Below are positions 6,271 to 7,611 of a stretch of 7,611 nucleotides of DNA, one piece after another. The position numbers and the translations under genes were made by a program. Below the pieces are notes generated by a model. The model saw only the letters and a program-made list of their open reading frames with translations, was not told the origin of the DNA and searched no databases. Each line of letters starts with the position of its first letter. Position 1 is the first letter of the stretch. Origin of the DNA: Methanosarcinaceae archaeon (lineage in GTDB: Archaea; Halobacteriota; Methanosarcinia; Methanosarcinales; Methanosarcinaceae); assembly GCA_020793555.1 (NCBI GenBank), contig DQIO01000214.1, forward strand, positions 1 to 7,611, given 5' to 3'.

Positions 6271-7329
6271 TTAAATTTCCTCTGCCCAAAATACAAATGT
6301 CGCATCCTGTGTACCAATTTCATTCCAATCAGAAGGAACACTCAGTTGAGTTACTATGTCTTCGGAGCTCGATGTTACAATATGTGCAATTGTGGTTGCG
6401 GGATTATACAGCTCGTCATCTATAAACAGTGACTGTCCATAGAAATTCTGTGCGGTTTCACTTTCACCCTCAACTTCAAGTGATACATCAACAACGGATG
6501 AACCGATATTTGATATTTCAATAAGTTCGCTATCTGAACTAAGACCCGGCCCAACATCTCCATAGTCAATTTCAGTTCTGTTCAGTGAGATACCGACCAT
6601 AGTCACTTCCACGTTTGCAATTGCAGCTAGCGATGTTGAAACGCTTCCACCACTACTTTGGGTAGTATATATTTCGATATCACTGATAGTCCTCACAGAC
6701 AGCCCGTTTGAAGAGGGATATACCGCACTATAGTTGTACCTGTATTCTTCATCCAGACACTCATGCATATCCCAGTTGCCAAATACATATTGTCCCGCAG
6801 CATTTGTGGTCTGGGCAAAAAAGATAAGCTGTATCCCTTCGTCATACGTTGGTGCATAGTTTCCGTCTTTACACCAACACAGGACCATAGGCCCCTGTTC
6901 AGCCTCGGGTGTATAGACATCTTCATAAGCAAACGATTTATAGAAGCCGTCAAACGCTTTGATCTTAATTTCATCACCTGAAGACATTCCTCCTACAAGG
7001 TCGCACAGGTCTTTTACATCGGTACCCTTTAATGCTCCCTTGTCCTTCAGGTTTATCGTCTCAGTTGGATCCCATGGATCAGCATTCTCATCAAAAACAG
7101 GCCCCTGATGATAGTAGTGTGTCGTTCCGTCTCCATGAACCGGCAAGTTGTTTTCCATCCATTCTGTGGTTACTGTTGTTTCATACAGTATCGTTGTTCC
7201 GTCCGGAGCGTATTTTACTATATGCACTTCGGTTGTAGCGGCTGCCTGTGCAGGCAGCGCTGAACATAACATAACAATGCACAATAGCATTGCAAGTGCC
7301 ATATTTTGTCTTATTTTTAGCTTCATCAT
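6271..7329 (-). CDS. Exported module A protein with C-terminal module D
   Basis: The 352-residue product is the first gene of the cluster as transcribed. It has a signal peptide (core about 10-28, cut after AQA), module A (about 34-221), a Ser/Gly linker (about 224-237) and module D (240-352). Module A carries HYYHQG (71-76), KDKGALKGTD (95-104), DLCDLVGGM (107-115), a DGF turn, MVLCWC (148-153) and WDMHECL (186-192). The same motifs occur in the 1438-2304 product. The His-rich and DMHEC motifs may bind metal. The 'GTDVKDLCDLVGG' stretch recalls the molybdopterin-binding fold, but this is weak and I assign no function. The ATG at 7329 follows GGATGA (7335-7340) by five bases; the adjacent ATG at 7326 is equally possible. 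The next gene starts 47 bases downstream. Instead of the sortase tail of its paralogue, this copy ends in module D. Confidence 0.86.
   Translation of the reverse strand: MMKLKIRQNMALAMLLCIVMLCSALPAQAAATTEVHIVKYAPDGTTILYETTVTTEWMENNLPVHGDGTTHYYHQGPVFDENADPWDPTETINLKDKGALKGTDVKDLCDLVGGMSSGDEIKIKAFDGFYKSFAYEDVYTPEAEQGPMVLCWCKDGNYAPTYDEGIQLIFFAQTTNAAGQYVFGNWDMHECLDEEYRYNYSAVYPSSNGLSVRTISDIEIYTTQSSGGSVSTSLAAIANVEVTMVGISLNRTEIDYGDVGPGLSSDSELIEISNIGSSVVDVSLEVEGESETAQNFYGQSLFIDDELYNPATTIAHIVTSSSEDIVTQLSVPSDWNEIGTQDATFVFWAEEI
6274..6612 (-). repeat. Module D copy 1
   Basis: This encodes the 113-residue C-terminal domain of the first gene. It has the same ESETAQNFY, SDWNE and FVFWAE motifs as copy 2, plus one extra residue at the end (WAEEI). 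Confidence 0.92.
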
Positions 7330-7456
7330 TCAATTCATCCTTGTTTTACTATTTTTATTGATTCTGTTTTTTTTGAACTAATCATTCGTTGTGTTCAGCA
7401 AAACATAACGGCAATAGTTATAATCTTTTCGAAAATGACTGGGTCCACCGTTTGCT

Positions 7457-7466
7457 GTATAAATAA
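7457..7466 (-). promoter_or_regulatory. Possible archaeal TATA box upstream of the cluster
   Basis: The minus strand reads TTATTTATAC, close to the archaeal TATA consensus. A transcript beginning about 27 bases downstream would have a leader of roughly 100 bases before the ATG at 7329. The plus strand of the same element reads TATAAATA, so it could equally serve rightward transcription; no clear BRE purine run supports either direction. Confidence 0.3.
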
Positions 7467-7611
7467 TTGATCTGCTACCCTGAAGTATACAAAGACCTTG
7501 AAGAAAAATCATGTTTTGTTAAGTGGAAAAACGATGTTCGCAAGGAATATTTCGGGCTTGTTGCAAGGAAAATTGAAGGCAAGGAACATTTGCGAGACAA
7601 GGGATTTGTGG
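7467..7611 (+). CDS. Doubtful partial open frame leaving the window
   Basis: After a TAA at 7464-7466 the plus strand stays open for 48 codons to the edge, and the translation is charged and protein-like (for example VYKDLEEKSC, then KEYFGLVARKIEGKEHLRDK). There is no in-frame ATG; the only early candidate start is TTG at 7467, with no ribosome site. It could be a gene remnant with a lost start, or a gene whose 5' end is disrupted. A competing frame with an ATG at 7534 is also open to the edge. I recognise no family. Confidence 0.25.
   Translation, partial: MICYPEVYKDLEEKSCFVKWKNDVRKEYFGLVARKIEGKEHLRDKGFV

Larger units (their letters stand above)
7330..7611. other. Right-edge region without a confident gene
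   Basis: These 282 bases lie upstream of the minus-strand cluster and contain its likely leader. Bases 7342-7380 are rich in A and T without a clear signal. A TATA-like element lies at 7457-7466. From 7467 a plus-strand frame stays open to the edge. No RNA gene or mobile-element end is visible. Confidence 0.5.

Noticed and set aside
6693..6977. 94-codon minus-strand frame within the first gene.
   Set aside because: It is the other reading frame of module A, whose own frame is supported by a paralogue; coding in both is not credible.
7405..7421. Inverted repeat ATAAC-N7-GTTAT in the leader, with a CATAACG half-site like the ModE operator of enteric bacteria.
   Set aside because: Only five base pairs, and the half-sites face the opposite way from the known ModE operator; too short and too AT-rich to claim.

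Overview
The window looks like a stretch of an archaeal chromosome, most probably a cytochrome-containing methanogen or methane/alkane oxidiser of the Methanosarcinia type. The reasons are an archaeal-type tungstate-binding protein (WtpA), a C-terminal PGF-CTERM-like sorting signal (an archaeosortase target), exported proteins rich in N-glycosylation sequons, strong GGAGG/GGTGA ribosome binding sites, and moderately AT-rich DNA. The genus cannot be fixed from sequence alone.

All confident genes lie on the minus strand and read from the right edge toward the left. In order of transcription they are: (1) 7329-6271, exported protein with a 'module A' plus a C-terminal 'module D'; (2) 6223-4439, exported protein with two CxxCH-bearing sulfite-oxidase-fold modules (C) flanking one module B, then module D; (3) a hairpin and T-run over the stop codon of gene 2; (4) 4410-2866, purple-acid-phosphatase-like metallophosphoesterase ending in module D; (5) 2864-2301, small single-pass surface protein of unknown function; (6) 2304-1438, a second module A protein, ending in a PGF-CTERM-like tail; (7) 1441-848, a membrane-anchored module B protein; (8) 839 to the left edge, wtpA, cut by the window. 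Genes 4 to 8 overlap by 4 bases or are separated by only a few bases, so they look like one translationally coupled unit. The 282 bases at the right hold the probable upstream regulatory region and a doubtful open frame leaving the window on the plus strand.

The cluster is a mosaic made from a few reused modules. Modules B and C resemble the oxidoreductase molybdopterin-binding (sulfite oxidase) fold, and module A may be a distant relative. Module C carries CVGCH, a c-type haem attachment motif, near where true sulfite oxidases hold the molybdenum-ligating cysteine. Module D, about 112 residues, ends three consecutive and otherwise different proteins. The first three genes make D-tailed secreted proteins; the later genes make membrane- or sortase-anchored partners with the same A and B modules. 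Linkage to wtpA suggests a surface system connected to tungstate/molybdate, or to surface redox chemistry, but no substrate or reaction can be read from the sequence.
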